Part shown: piece by piece, positions 6,780 to 13,054 of the stretch
Layout of the letters: every line of letters starts with the position of its first letter
Position numbering within the stretch: the stretch's first letter is position 1
Assembly: GCA_019115345.1 (NCBI GenBank)
Contig: DXDV01000014.1
Coordinates: forward strand, 1-13,054
Direction: 5' to 3'
DNA from: Candidatus Intestinimonas stercorigallinarum
GTDB taxonomy: Bacteria > Bacillota > Clostridia > Oscillospirales > Oscillospiraceae
Length of the DNA: 13,054 nucleotides
Notes under the pieces: model-generated
Seen by the model: the letters and a program-made list of their open reading frames with translations, nothing else
Told to the model about the DNA's origin: nothing
The model's database searches: none
Translations under genes and position numbers: made by a program

Positions 6780-7697
6780 TTACCCCCCGTTCCCCTGGTG
6801 GTCCAGCATGGTGTAGCCCAGCAGGCCGTAGTCCTCGTCCAGCAGCAGATAGCACCGCCACCGGCCCTCGCTGGGCAGGAACTCCTCCAGCCGCTGGATC
6901 TCCCGGCACCGGCGGGGCAGGTCGGAGGCGTGGAGGGCGTGCCACAGGTGGTAGATCTGGGCGTCGTCCTCCCGCAGCACCGGGCCCCGGCCGGTGTTGT
7001 AGCCGCTCAGGAACCACACCACGCCGGAGCTCTCGATCTCCTCCGGCGGGATGTAGTGGGAAAAGTCCTCCTCCCAGCTCTCCTCGAAGGCGGAGAGCTG
7101 CTCCTCATAGAGCTCCGTGAAGTCGTAGCCGCAGGACACCACGTCCATCTGCCACTGCCCCTCCGACACCTGGACGGGCTCCCCGATGAAGTAGCCCATC
7201 AGGTGGGTGTTGCGGTCAAACAGCAGCAGGCACACCCGGGTGCCGGAGCTGCTGGCGCGGAACATGCCCCACTCCTCGTCGGTGCCCTCGGCCCCCCGGG
7301 TCGCCACCAGGTTGGCCATCTGGAAATTTTCCATCAGGTAGTCGTCGATGCTGTCGCTGGTGGTGGAGGTGGTGCTGAAGTTGATGCCGGAGAGCAGGGG
7401 GAAGTGCGTCCGCAGGTGGTCGGGGGTCACCTTGACCTTGCCGTCCTCGTCCTCCTGAAAGAGCACCGCCGTGGCCTCCCCGGCGGGGAGACCGGCGGCG
7501 GGCCTCTCCGGCAGGCGCCAGGCCACCAGGGGGACGGCCGCCAGCAGGAGCAGGACCACGGCCCATTTCAGCCCCTTCCGCCATGCGCGGGCCGGGGCCT
7601 TCACCGGCTTTCTGGCCCGGACGCTCCGGGCGCAGCGGAGACAGAAGGAGGCGACTTCCGGCAGAGCGACGCCGCAGTGTGGGCATTTATGTTCCAT
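6780..7697 (-). CDS. Zinc-ribbon membrane protein with a different exported domain
   Basis: About 305 residues. The first 60 match the operon's other surface proteins: zinc ribbon C5, C8, C19, C22, an R/K-rich linker and a transmembrane helix about 44-60. The exported part (about 62-305) has no beta-helix rungs and does not align to the paralogues. It is acidic and rich in aromatics, with two similar-looking segments that end in G-Y-F-I-G-E (near 185) and L-L-G-Y-T-M-L (near 295), perhaps a duplicated fold. I do not recognise a family. Start: ATG 7697 has AAAGGGA 8 nt upstream and aligns with the paralogues' first Met. An in-frame ATG at 7715 overlaps the previous stop by 4 nt and would add six residues, but has no good ribosome binding site. 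Confidence 0.75.
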   Translation of the reverse strand: MEHKCPHCGVALPEVASFCLRCARSVRARKPVKAPARAWRKGLKWAVVLLLLAAVPLVAWRLPERPAAGLPAGEATAVLFQEDEDGKVKVTPDHLRTHFPLLSGINFSTTSTTSDSIDDYLMENFQMANLVATRGAEGTDEEWGMFRASSSGTRVCLLLFDRNTHLMGYFIGEPVQVSEGQWQMDVVSCGYDFTELYEEQLSAFEESWEEDFSHYIPPEEIESSGVVWFLSGYNTGRGPVLREDDAQIYHLWHALHASDLPRRCREIQRLEEFLPSEGRWRCYLLLDEDYGLLGYTMLDHQGNGG

Positions 7698-7711
7698 AGA
7701 GGTCGTCCCTT

Positions 7712-8965
7712 TCATGCAAAGGTCGCGTAGGAAATGTTAATGGGATAGCCGGACGGGTTGTGGATGTTGCCGCCGTTGCCTGAGAATCGGCAGTTCCGGA
7801 AGTTGATCTCCTTGGCTCGGGGCACCCGCACCAGGTCTACGGCGATCTCATTGCGGAGGAAGGTGTTTCCCTCAAAAGAGCTGTAATTAAAGTAGTCCCC
7901 GGCGCTGTCGAAGCAAAAGCCCACGCCGTTGTCCTCAAACCAGCAGCCCACCGGGTCGGCCCAGTGTACGCCGCCCACCAGCAGTCCGGTGTCCCAGCCG
8001 TAGAAGCCGCAGTTTTTCACACTGGCGTCCGCCTCCACCATGAGGCCGGTGCCGGCGCCGTCGCCCCGGAATTCGACGTTTTCCACGGTGCTCCGCCCGC
8101 CATTCTCCGGCGTCACCGCCACCGGACCCAGGAAGGCGGTGCGCTTGTTCTGCTCATCCACGCTCCCATAGAGGTTGATGGGCCGCCCATCCAGGGTGAG
8201 TCCGCCTTCATAGTGGACCGGGGGCAGGTACAAATTCACCACCGTGGGCAGGGGGACCTCCTCCTCGATCTGGTCCACCAGGGCCTGGAGGTCCTCGATG
8301 GTGTCCATCGCGTGGTCCTCCGGATAGAAGTCCAGGGTGTCCACCGGCGCAAGGCTCAGCCCCTGGCGCAGGACGATGGTGTCCCCGTTTTTCATGCGGA
8401 GGGTCCACGCCAGCTCCGCCGGACCCAGGCTCTGGCCGGTAAAGCTGACCACGGAGAGGAGGAGACCCTCCGTGGCCGGGTCGCCCGGATACTCCGGCTG
8501 GAGCCAGGTGACGGGGGAGGGGCTGTCCGGCGGCTGCTCCACCTGGATGAAGCAGGAATCCAGATGCTGGTTGAACATCTGTCCGGCGTCCACGCCGGTG
8601 TCCACGTGGGTGATGAAGAGCTTGGCCGCCCGGTCATAGCGCCCGTCGGCCTCCACCTGCACGGTGTACTCCGGCTCCGGCGTGGGGTCGTTGCGGAAGG
8701 TGACGGCCAGGTGGTAGTCATTGCCGTTTATGGTGTAGATGAGCTCCCCCCAGGCGTCGTACACGTCGGGCGTAACGGCGTCGTACAGCATCGCGGCCAG
8801 CAGGACCAGCGCCGCCAGGACCCCGAAGCGCCTGAGCCGCCTTTGCCAGCGGCGGGAGGGGGCGCGGGGCGCCTGGCGGATGTGGACGTCCCGGGCGCAG
8901 CGGGGACAGAAGGAGGCCGCCTCCGGCAGGGAAGCGCCGCAGTGAGGACAGGTCTTGCCGGCCAT
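7712..8965 (-). CDS. Zinc-ribbon, membrane-anchored beta-helix protein (paralogue 1)
   Basis: A 417-residue protein: zinc ribbon C6, C9, C20, C23; a very basic linker (30-46); transmembrane helix about 47-62; exported middle region; C-terminal beta-helix from about 245 with N-C-G-F-Y-G-W-D-T-G, V-G-C-W-F-E-D-N-G and C-R-F-S-G-N-G rungs. It aligns with paralogues 2 and 3 but is the most divergent: it has T-G-V-D-A where they have T-G-Q-D-A, and it lacks the C-terminal D-N-R-C. ATG at 8965 lies 1 nt after the kinase stop, with GGAGG 9 nt upstream inside the kinase gene. This tight spacing ties the surface proteins to the kinase. Confidence 0.85.
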   Translation of the reverse strand: MAGKTCPHCGASLPEAASFCPRCARDVHIRQAPRAPSRRWQRRLRRFGVLAALVLLAAMLYDAVTPDVYDAWGELIYTINGNDYHLAVTFRNDPTPEPEYTVQVEADGRYDRAAKLFITHVDTGVDAGQMFNQHLDSCFIQVEQPPDSPSPVTWLQPEYPGDPATEGLLLSVVSFTGQSLGPAELAWTLRMKNGDTIVLRQGLSLAPVDTLDFYPEDHAMDTIEDLQALVDQIEEEVPLPTVVNLYLPPVHYEGGLTLDGRPINLYGSVDEQNKRTAFLGPVAVTPENGGRSTVENVEFRGDGAGTGLMVEADASVKNCGFYGWDTGLLVGGVHWADPVGCWFEDNGVGFCFDSAGDYFNYSSFEGNTFLRNEIAVDLVRVPRAKEINFRNCRFSGNGGNIHNPSGYPINISYATFA

Positions 8966-8966
8966 G

Positions 8967-9710
8967 TTACAGGGCCTCCATCAGCCGCAGCACGTTCTTG
9001 TAGCGCCGCTGGGGGTTGACGTGGGTGCAGCGGTCCACGATGCGGCCCATCCGCCCCTCCACCAGGTGGCGGGAGGGGTGCTCCCCGGTGAGCATCACGT
9101 TGATGAGGATGCCCAGAGAGTAGATGTCGGACCGGCCGTCGGTCTGGGACAGGCCGTACTGCTCCGGGGCGGCGAAGCCGGTGGTGCCCAGCACCTGGGT
9201 GTCCGCCCGGTGGTCGGGCTTGTGGAGGCGGGCGGCGTCAAAGTCGATCAGGACGGCCTCCCCGCCCCGGAGAATGACGTTCTCCGGCTTCACGTCCCGG
9301 TGGACCGCCCCCAGGGAGTGGAGCGCCCACAGGGCCCGGCACAGCTGCCCGGCCACCCGCCGGGTCTCCCGGGGGGAGAACCGGCCGCCCCGCAGGAGAA
9401 AGTCCAGGGTGTCCCCCTGGATGAACTCCTCCAGCACCAGGTTGTCCTCCCCCCGGCTGGCGGTCTCCAGCACCTGGGGCAGGTTGGGACACTCAAAGCC
9501 CAGCAGGGCCCGGTACACCTCGGCGCTGCCCCGGAACCGGCGCAGGACGAACCAGCGCCCGGAAGCCCGGTGGCGCACCAGCTCCACCGTCCCCCGGGGG
9601 CTCTCTTTCATCAGCCGGACGGGCTCAAATTCCTCCCGCAGCGCGGTCAGCAGCCACTGGTATATGGCGGCCACCCCCCAAAATTTCCCCCGGCAAACCG
9701 CCCGCGGCAT
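8967..9710 (-). CDS. Soluble Ser/Thr protein kinase homologue, atypical N-lobe
   Basis: About 247 residues, a kinase domain with no membrane segment or sensor domain. The C-lobe is canonical: H-R-D-V-K-P-E-N (137-144, catalytic D139, K141, N144), D-F-D (156-158) in place of DFG, G-T-T-G-F-A-A-P-E-Q-Y (175-185), D195 in S-D-I-Y-S-L-G and a conserved late Arg near 235. The N-lobe is unusual: the glycine loop is degenerate (only one Gly, near 40) and the beta3 position normally Lys reads F-V-L-R-R (Arg 57/58), while a helix-C Glu (E64) is present. The start is ATG 9710, with GGAGG 4 nt upstream and a promoter 30-60 nt upstream; GTG 9674 is an alternative. First gene of the operon with four membrane zinc-ribbon proteins, its likely partners or substrates (inference). 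Confidence 0.85.
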   Translation of the reverse strand: MPRAVCRGKFWGVAAIYQWLLTALREEFEPVRLMKESPRGTVELVRHRASGRWFVLRRFRGSAEVYRALLGFECPNLPQVLETASRGEDNLVLEEFIQGDTLDFLLRGGRFSPRETRRVAGQLCRALWALHSLGAVHRDVKPENVILRGGEAVLIDFDAARLHKPDHRADTQVLGTTGFAAPEQYGLSQTDGRSDIYSLGILINVMLTGEHPSRHLVEGRMGRIVDRCTHVNPQRRYKNVLRLMEAL

Positions 9711-9728
9711 CTTGCCTCCGGGGAAAAA

Positions 9729-9748
9729 GTATTGTAAACTTAGTATAC
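9729..9748. promoter_or_regulatory. Candidate operator palindrome in the divergent gap
   Basis: A 20-bp imperfect palindrome of form GTATnnTAAnnTTAnnATAC, 7 of 10 base pairs symmetric, centred between 9738 and 9739. It covers the -10 element and start site of the kinase operon promoter and lies 36 nt before the XRE regulator start. A dimeric HTH protein bound here would block the kinase promoter. That the neighbouring regulator binds it is inference. Confidence 0.45.
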
Positions 9749-9770
9749 TGAAATTCTCTTTGGAAGTAAA
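9742..9770 (-). promoter_or_regulatory. Promoter of the kinase/zinc-ribbon operon
   Basis: Minus strand TTTACT (9770-9765), 17-nt spacer, TATACT (9747-9742). Predicted start near 9735 gives a leader of about 25 nt carrying GGAGG before ATG 9710. The AGTATACT core is itself palindromic, so the same bases could serve a rightward -10 for the regulator gene, though I see no matching -35 on that side. Confidence 0.6.
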
Positions 9771-9783
9771 GGGGGCGGTCCGC

Positions 9784-10209
9784 TTGCAGACCAAGACCAC
9801 CGGCGACCTGCTGCGGGAGCTGTACGCGCAGCCCGACCTGGGCGCCTATCTGGACCGGAACGGGCCCTATTTCTCCCACCAGGGCCTGAGCGAGCTGCTG
9901 GAGGCGGCCTACGCCCGGTGCCCCTTCTCCAAAGCGGCCCTCGCCCGCCGGTCCGACATGAGCGAGATCTATGTGTATCAGGTGTTCTCCGGCCGGCGGC
10001 ACCCCTCCCGGGACCGGCTGCTGTCCCTGTGCGTCGGAATGGGCGCCGCCCTGGACGAGACCCAGGCCATCCTGCGGGCCGCCTCCTTCAGCGAGCTGTA
10101 CCCCCGGCTGGCGCGGGACGCCATCATCGCCCACGGCATCGTCCACGGCGCGGGCCTGGAGCAGATCAACAACGACCTGCTCACCCGAGGAGAGCCGCCT
10201 TTGTGCTGA
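9784..10209 (+). CDS. XRE-type helix-turn-helix regulator divergent from the kinase operon
   Basis: 141 residues. An N-terminal helical part (1-45) precedes an HTH of the XRE/lambda-repressor type (about 48-97): F-S-K-A-A-L-A-R-R-S-D-M-S then an I-Y-V-Y-Q-V-F-S-G-R-R-H-P-S-R recognition segment. A C-terminal helical part (98-141) follows, with L-Y-P-R-L-A-R-D-A-I-I. The start is TTG 9784, with AAAGGGGG 8 nt upstream; the frame extends further left only as an antisense of the kinase. I recall similar HTH proteins beside Ser/Thr kinase genes in other clostridia, which suggests a functional pair, but I could not check this. The HTH call is firm. Autoregulation through the 9729-9748 palindrome is a reasonable guess. 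The gene ends at a perfect terminator, so it is monocistronic. Confidence 0.8.
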   Translation: MQTKTTGDLLRELYAQPDLGAYLDRNGPYFSHQGLSELLEAAYARCPFSKAALARRSDMSEIYVYQVFSGRRHPSRDRLLSLCVGMGAALDETQAILRAASFSELYPRLARDAIIAHGIVHGAGLEQINNDLLTRGEPPLC

Positions 10210-10222
10210 GCGGCGCGGTATC

Positions 10223-10247
10223 CGCCCCCGAAAGGGGGCGTTTTTTT
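10223..10247 (+). terminator. Intrinsic terminator of the XRE regulator gene
   Basis: Perfect 7-bp stem CGCCCCC/GGGGGCG with a GAAA tetraloop, followed by seven T (10241-10247), 13 nt after the stop codon. It insulates the sigma factor gene downstream. Confidence 0.95.
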
Positions 10248-10268
10248 GCGCGGCGGCGGCAAGAAGCC

Positions 10269-10297
10269 TGCAGCTTTTTCCCCGGTATCTCCGTATT
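10269..10297 (+). promoter_or_regulatory. Probable ECF-type, autoregulated promoter
   Basis: TGCAGCTTTTTC begins at 10269 and CGTATT lies at 10292-10297, with 17 nt between the TGCAGC and CGTATT boxes. This resembles the ECF sigma consensus (TGaAaC-type -35 followed by a T run, CGT-type -10), not the housekeeping one. The expected start near 10304 leaves a short leader with AGGAGG (10314-10319) before the sigma gene. Confidence 0.6.
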
Positions 10298-10326
10298 ATC
10301 ATTAGACCGGAAAAGGAGGCGGTGAC

Positions 10327-10806
10327 ATGGAGCGAGAGGAAGCGGAGCGGCTGGTGGAGCGGCACGGCCCGGCGGTGTACCGGCTGGCCTTTGCCCGCAC
10401 GGGAAACCGGGCGGACGCGGAGGACGTGACCCAGGAGACCTTTCTGCGCCTGGTGCGGGCCGCCCCGGTGTTCCAAAGCGCGGCCCACGAAAAGGCGTGG
10501 CTGCTGCGGGTGGCCGCCCGCTGCTCGTCGGACCTGTTCCGTGCCCCCTGGAGGCGGCGGGAGCGCCCCCTGGACGAGGCGGCGGGATTGACCGCCCCGC
10601 CCTCGGAGGAGCCGGACGGCCGCGTGCTGGAGGCGGTGCGGGCCCTGCCGGAGAAGTACCGGCTGGCGGTGCATCTGTTTTACTACGAGGGCTATTCCAT
10701 TTCAGAGGCGGCAGCCATTCTGGGCCGCCGGGAGAGCACGGTGAGGGCCCAGCTGTGCCGGGCCCGGGCCATGCTGCGGGACAGATTGGAGGAGGAACCG
10801 ATATGA
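10327..10806 (+). CDS. ECF-family RNA polymerase sigma factor
   Basis: 159 residues. Sigma region 2 spans about 5-75 with the D-A-E-D-V-T-Q-E-T-F-L-R-L signature (30-42). Region 4 spans about 98-152 with L-P-E-K-Y-R, then the helix-turn-helix I-S-E-A-A-A-I-L-G-R-R-E-S-T-V-R-A-Q-L-x-R-A-R. Length and two-region layout without region 1.1 or 3 are typical of ECF (group 4) sigma factors. ATG 10327 has AGGAGG 7 nt upstream. Its stop overlaps the anti-sigma start (ATGA, 4 nt), so the two are translationally coupled and probably made in fixed ratio. Likely released by an envelope signal to transcribe its own operon and unknown targets. Confidence 0.95.
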   Translation: MEREEAERLVERHGPAVYRLAFARTGNRADAEDVTQETFLRLVRAAPVFQSAAHEKAWLLRVAARCSSDLFRAPWRRRERPLDEAAGLTAPPSEEPDGRVLEAVRALPEKYRLAVHLFYYEGYSISEAAAILGRRESTVRAQLCRARAMLRDRLEEEPI

Positions 10807-12134
10807 TCCAGCAGGAATATCGGCGGGAGATGGATCGGATCGAGCTGACGGAGGGCCAGCGGGCGCGTCTGGTCCGGGCCATGGTTCAAAGGAACCCCCG
10901 GCCGCGGCGGTTCCCGGCGCGGGCCCTGGCGGCCGCGGCGCTGATCTGCGCCGCGCTCACCACCTCCGCCCTGGCCCTGTCCCCCGCCTTACGGGACAGT
11001 CTAGCCCGGGCGCTGGGCTCCTTCGCCCCTTACAGCCAGGCGGTGGAGGGGGCCGCGGCGGTGGACCAGAACGTGGAGGTCCGGGTGGTGTCGGCGGTGA
11101 CCGACCGATACCGGGTCAAGCTTTATGTGGAAGTGACCGACCGGACGGGGGAGCGGATCGTAGACGACCAGACCAGCCTGCGGGCTTGGGTCGTGCGGGA
11201 GACCGGGGAGGACGGACTGCGCGGCCGCTGTGTAGAGTACGACCCGGAGACTTGCACGGCGCTGTTCGAGCTGGACGGAAATCAGGAGGGCGCCAGCGGC
11301 ACGGCCGAGGAGCTGACCATGCGGATCACCCGGATCCAGCCCCGGCAGTACCATGAATACACCACGGATACCGGAGCCATGGCGCAGGCGCTGTCCCCGG
11401 ACTACGCCCGCGCCATGAAATTGGGGACAGGGGAAACGGTTCTGGCCCCAGGGCAGACGCCGCTGGAGATCCCGGGCCTGGAGCGGGCCGCCCTGTCCTC
11501 CATGGGGTTCCTCCCGGACGGGAGCTTCCATACCCTCTTCCGGCTGCCGGAGGGGGCCGTGCTGGAGCAGGGCGGAGTGGACGGAAGCTATATGTATCCT
11601 GAGCTGCTGGTCAACGGGGAACCCCCCGGCGGTGCCTTTGAGACCTACTGCTTTGAGCAGGACGGCGTCCCCTATTTTGGCGCCGCCTTTTCCCCGGTCG
11701 CGCCCGGCAACCTGGCCGGCATCTCCTTTGCCGGGGTCGGCGGGGAGGTCGTGCTGGAGCCCGGGATCGAGGGGGTCTGGGAGATCCCGTTCCAGGTGGA
11801 AAACATGGAAGCCCTGGAGCTGGAGCTGACCGGAACGGCCGGCGGGGCCTCCCGCCCCGCCCGGCTGGTCCTGACCCCGCTGGGCGCCACGATCACCGGA
11901 GGTTACGACAGCGGCTACTGGGGAGGAAAATCCTTCGCGGTGGTCTATGAAGACGGGAGCCGCATGGATCAGACCGCCGTTGAGGCGGGCCGTATGTCCC
12001 CGGAGGGGACCTGCGTTCTGGGCAACTGGACCTTTGGGGAGCTGGTGGACCTGGGAAAAGCCGCCGCCCTGGAGCTCGGGGACTGGTACATTCCCCTCGC
12101 CGGTCCGGACGCGGGCGAGGCGCGGCCCAAATGA
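10803..12134 (+). CDS. Membrane anti-sigma factor, DUF4179-like, with large exported domain
   Basis: 443 residues. A short cytoplasmic part (1-37, with a helical D-R-I-E-L-T-E-G-Q-R-A-R-L segment that could hold the sigma factor) is followed by one transmembrane helix (about 38-60) and about 380 exported residues. The region just after the membrane (60-130; P-A-L-R-D-S-L-A-R-A-L-G-S-F-A-P-Y, then V-E-V-R-V-V-S-A-V-T-D-R-Y-R-V) matches what I know of DUF4179 domains in clostridial anti-sigma factors. The rest is beta-rich and not recognised. ATG 10803 overlaps the sigma stop; an AGGAGG lies about 7 nt upstream. Role as anti-sigma is inferred from position, topology and domain. No zinc-binding H-x3-C-x2-C anti-sigma motif is present, so redox/zinc control is unlikely. 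Confidence 0.8.
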   Translation: MIQQEYRREMDRIELTEGQRARLVRAMVQRNPRPRRFPARALAAAALICAALTTSALALSPALRDSLARALGSFAPYSQAVEGAAAVDQNVEVRVVSAVTDRYRVKLYVEVTDRTGERIVDDQTSLRAWVVRETGEDGLRGRCVEYDPETCTALFELDGNQEGASGTAEELTMRITRIQPRQYHEYTTDTGAMAQALSPDYARAMKLGTGETVLAPGQTPLEIPGLERAALSSMGFLPDGSFHTLFRLPEGAVLEQGGVDGSYMYPELLVNGEPPGGAFETYCFEQDGVPYFGAAFSPVAPGNLAGISFAGVGGEVVLEPGIEGVWEIPFQVENMEALELELTGTAGGASRPARLVLTPLGATITGGYDSGYWGGKSFAVVYEDGSRMDQTAVEAGRMSPEGTCVLGNWTFGELVDLGKAAALELGDWYIPLAGPDAGEARPK

Positions 12135-12146
12135 CCCAGCGAAAAC

Positions 12147-12179
12147 ACGGCCCCCGGATGCGCTTCATCCGGGGGCCGT
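12147..12179. terminator. Bidirectional terminator between anti-sigma gene and codA
   Basis: A perfect 14-bp stem, ACGGCCCCCGGATG/CATCCGGGGGCCGT, with a 5-nt loop. The minus side continues GTTTTC, a better T tract than the plus side (ATCCTTTG). It lies 13 nt past the anti-sigma stop and 17 nt past the codA stop, so it serves both convergent genes. Confidence 0.85.
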
Positions 12180-12195
12180 ATCCTTTGTTCGGCGC

Positions 12196-13054
12196 TCAGA
12201 AGAACACCTGCTTGTCCGCCGGAGCGGCGGAGGCGATGAGCCGGCCCCTGCGGTAGCTGCGCAGAACGGCGGCGTCATAGTTCAACGCGTCGTACCAGTC
12301 CTTGGCGTCCAGGATGACGAAGCTGGCGTCCTTCCCCGCCCCGATGCCGTAGCTCTCCCCCAGGTGGAGGGTGCGGGCGGCGTTGTCGGTGACGAACTTG
12401 TAGGAGTTCACGATCTCCTCATAGCCCAGCATGTGGCCGGTGTACAGCCCCATGAACACCTGGTCCCGCATCTTGCCGTTGCCCAGAGGGTTCCAGGGGT
12501 CGAAGATGTCGTCGGAGCCGAAGGAGACATTGATGCCCTCGGCGGTGAGCTCCTTCACCCGGGTCATGCTCCGGCGCTTGGGGTAGGTGTCCGCCCGGCC
12601 GCCCAGGTGGACGTTGACGCAGGGGTTGGCCACGAAGTTCATGCCGGACAGCTTCAGGACCCGCATGAGCCGGATCACATAGGCGTTGTTATAGCTGTGC
12701 ATGGCGGTGGTGTGGGAGGCGGTGACCATGTCCCCCATCCCCGTCTCATAGGCCCGGGTGGCCACCGTCTCCAGGCCCCGGGAGGTCTCGTCGTCGATCT
12801 CGTCACAGTGGACGTCGATCAGCTTGCCGTACTTCTGGGCCAGTTCAAAGCAGATGTTCAGGGACTCCACCGAGTACTCCCGGGTGAACTCGAAGTGGGG
12901 GATGGCGCCGGCGGCGTCGGCCCCCAGCTTCAGGGCCTGCTCCAGCAGCTCCTTCCCGTGGGGATAGCTGAGGATGCCGTACTGGGGGAAGGCCACGATC
13001 TGGATGTCCATGAACTCCCGGACCTCCTCCCGCAGCTCCAGGAGGGCCTCCAGG
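12196..13054 (-). CDS. codA: Cytosine deaminase, 3' part (start outside window)
   Basis: 285 residues of the amidohydrolase-superfamily enzyme that hydrolyses cytosine to uracil and ammonia in pyrimidine salvage. Compared with E. coli CodA from memory, I-V-A-F-P-Q, G-A-I-P-H-F-E-F-T-R-E-Y, D-V-H-C-D-E-I-D-D, T-A-S-H-T-T-A-M-H-S-Y-N and D-T-Y-P-K-R-R are conserved. The metal and catalytic residues equivalent to His214, Glu217, His246 and Asp313 are present with identical spacing (32 and 67 residues). One difference: the residue before the catalytic Asp is Ser here (F-G-S-D-D) and His312 in E. coli. The frame stays open to the right edge, and the extra residues there also fit CodA, so the Met codon at 13011 is internal. 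The metal ligands of strand 1 (H-x-H) lie outside the window. A closely related substrate cannot be excluded. Confidence 0.9.
   Translation of the reverse strand, partial: LEALLELREEVREFMDIQIVAFPQYGILSYPHGKELLEQALKLGADAAGAIPHFEFTREYSVESLNICFELAQKYGKLIDVHCDEIDDETSRGLETVATRAYETGMGDMVTASHTTAMHSYNNAYVIRLMRVLKLSGMNFVANPCVNVHLGGRADTYPKRRSMTRVKELTAEGINVSFGSDDIFDPWNPLGNGKMRDQVFMGLYTGHMLGYEEIVNSYKFVTDNAARTLHLGESYGIGAGKDASFVILDAKDWYDALNYDAAVLRSYRRGRLIASAAPADKQVFF

Noticed and set aside
5715..7730. A second very long plus-strand open frame (about 670 codons), and a similar one at 7964-9019
   Set aside because: Both are antisense shadows of the zinc-ribbon genes, with the same biased composition and no start signals.
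9124..9783. Upstream extension of the XRE regulator frame to give 361 residues
   Set aside because: The extra part is antisense to the kinase gene and contains the operon promoter; the TTG at 9784 has a good ribosome binding site.

Overview
The window looks like chromosomal DNA of a GC-rich, low-branching Gram-positive gut clostridium, most likely an Oscillospiraceae relative such as Flavonifractor, Pseudoflavonifractor or Lawsonibacter. This is inferred from strong AGGAGG ribosome binding sites, sigma-A type promoters, DUF1540 and YjdF/DUF2238-type proteins, a clostridial ECF sigma/DUF4179 pair, and strong G/C bias at third codon positions. No transposase, integrase, CRISPR array, tRNA or rRNA gene was seen.

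Layout, left to right. (1) Positions 1-348: a near-consensus sigma-A promoter fires leftward into about 313 nt with no credible reading frame but several hairpins, probably a structured non-coding RNA or long leader that runs off the left edge. (2) 443-1703: two leftward genes, a six-helix membrane protein (DUF2238) followed by a small cysteine-rich DUF1540 protein, with a promoter and a terminator. (3) 1743-2004: a rightward orphan gene of about 71 residues ending at a strong shared hairpin terminator. (4) 2016-4140: a leftward two-component system, sensor kinase then OmpR-type regulator, overlapping by 8 nt.

(5) 4267-10247 is the most interesting part. A leftward five-gene operon starts with a soluble Ser/Thr protein kinase homologue. 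Four proteins follow that share one N-terminal plan: a cytoplasmic CxxC...CxxC zinc ribbon, a basic linker, one transmembrane helix, then an exported domain. Three of the exported domains end in a right-handed beta-helix; the fourth is unrelated in sequence. A divergently transcribed XRE-type regulator lies across a 73-nt gap that holds the operon promoter and an AT-rich palindrome placed over its -10 element. The whole resembles a self-contained signalling and surface-protein module, possibly undescribed; its function cannot be read from sequence.

(6) 10269-12179: an ECF sigma factor with a probable autoregulated ECF-type promoter, overlapping by 4 nt a membrane anti-sigma factor with a large exported domain. 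(7) 12196-13054: the 3' part of a leftward cytosine deaminase gene (codA) whose start lies beyond the right edge.

The window therefore holds three separate envelope-sensing or signalling systems (two-component, Ser/Thr kinase, ECF sigma/anti-sigma) within about 10 kb.
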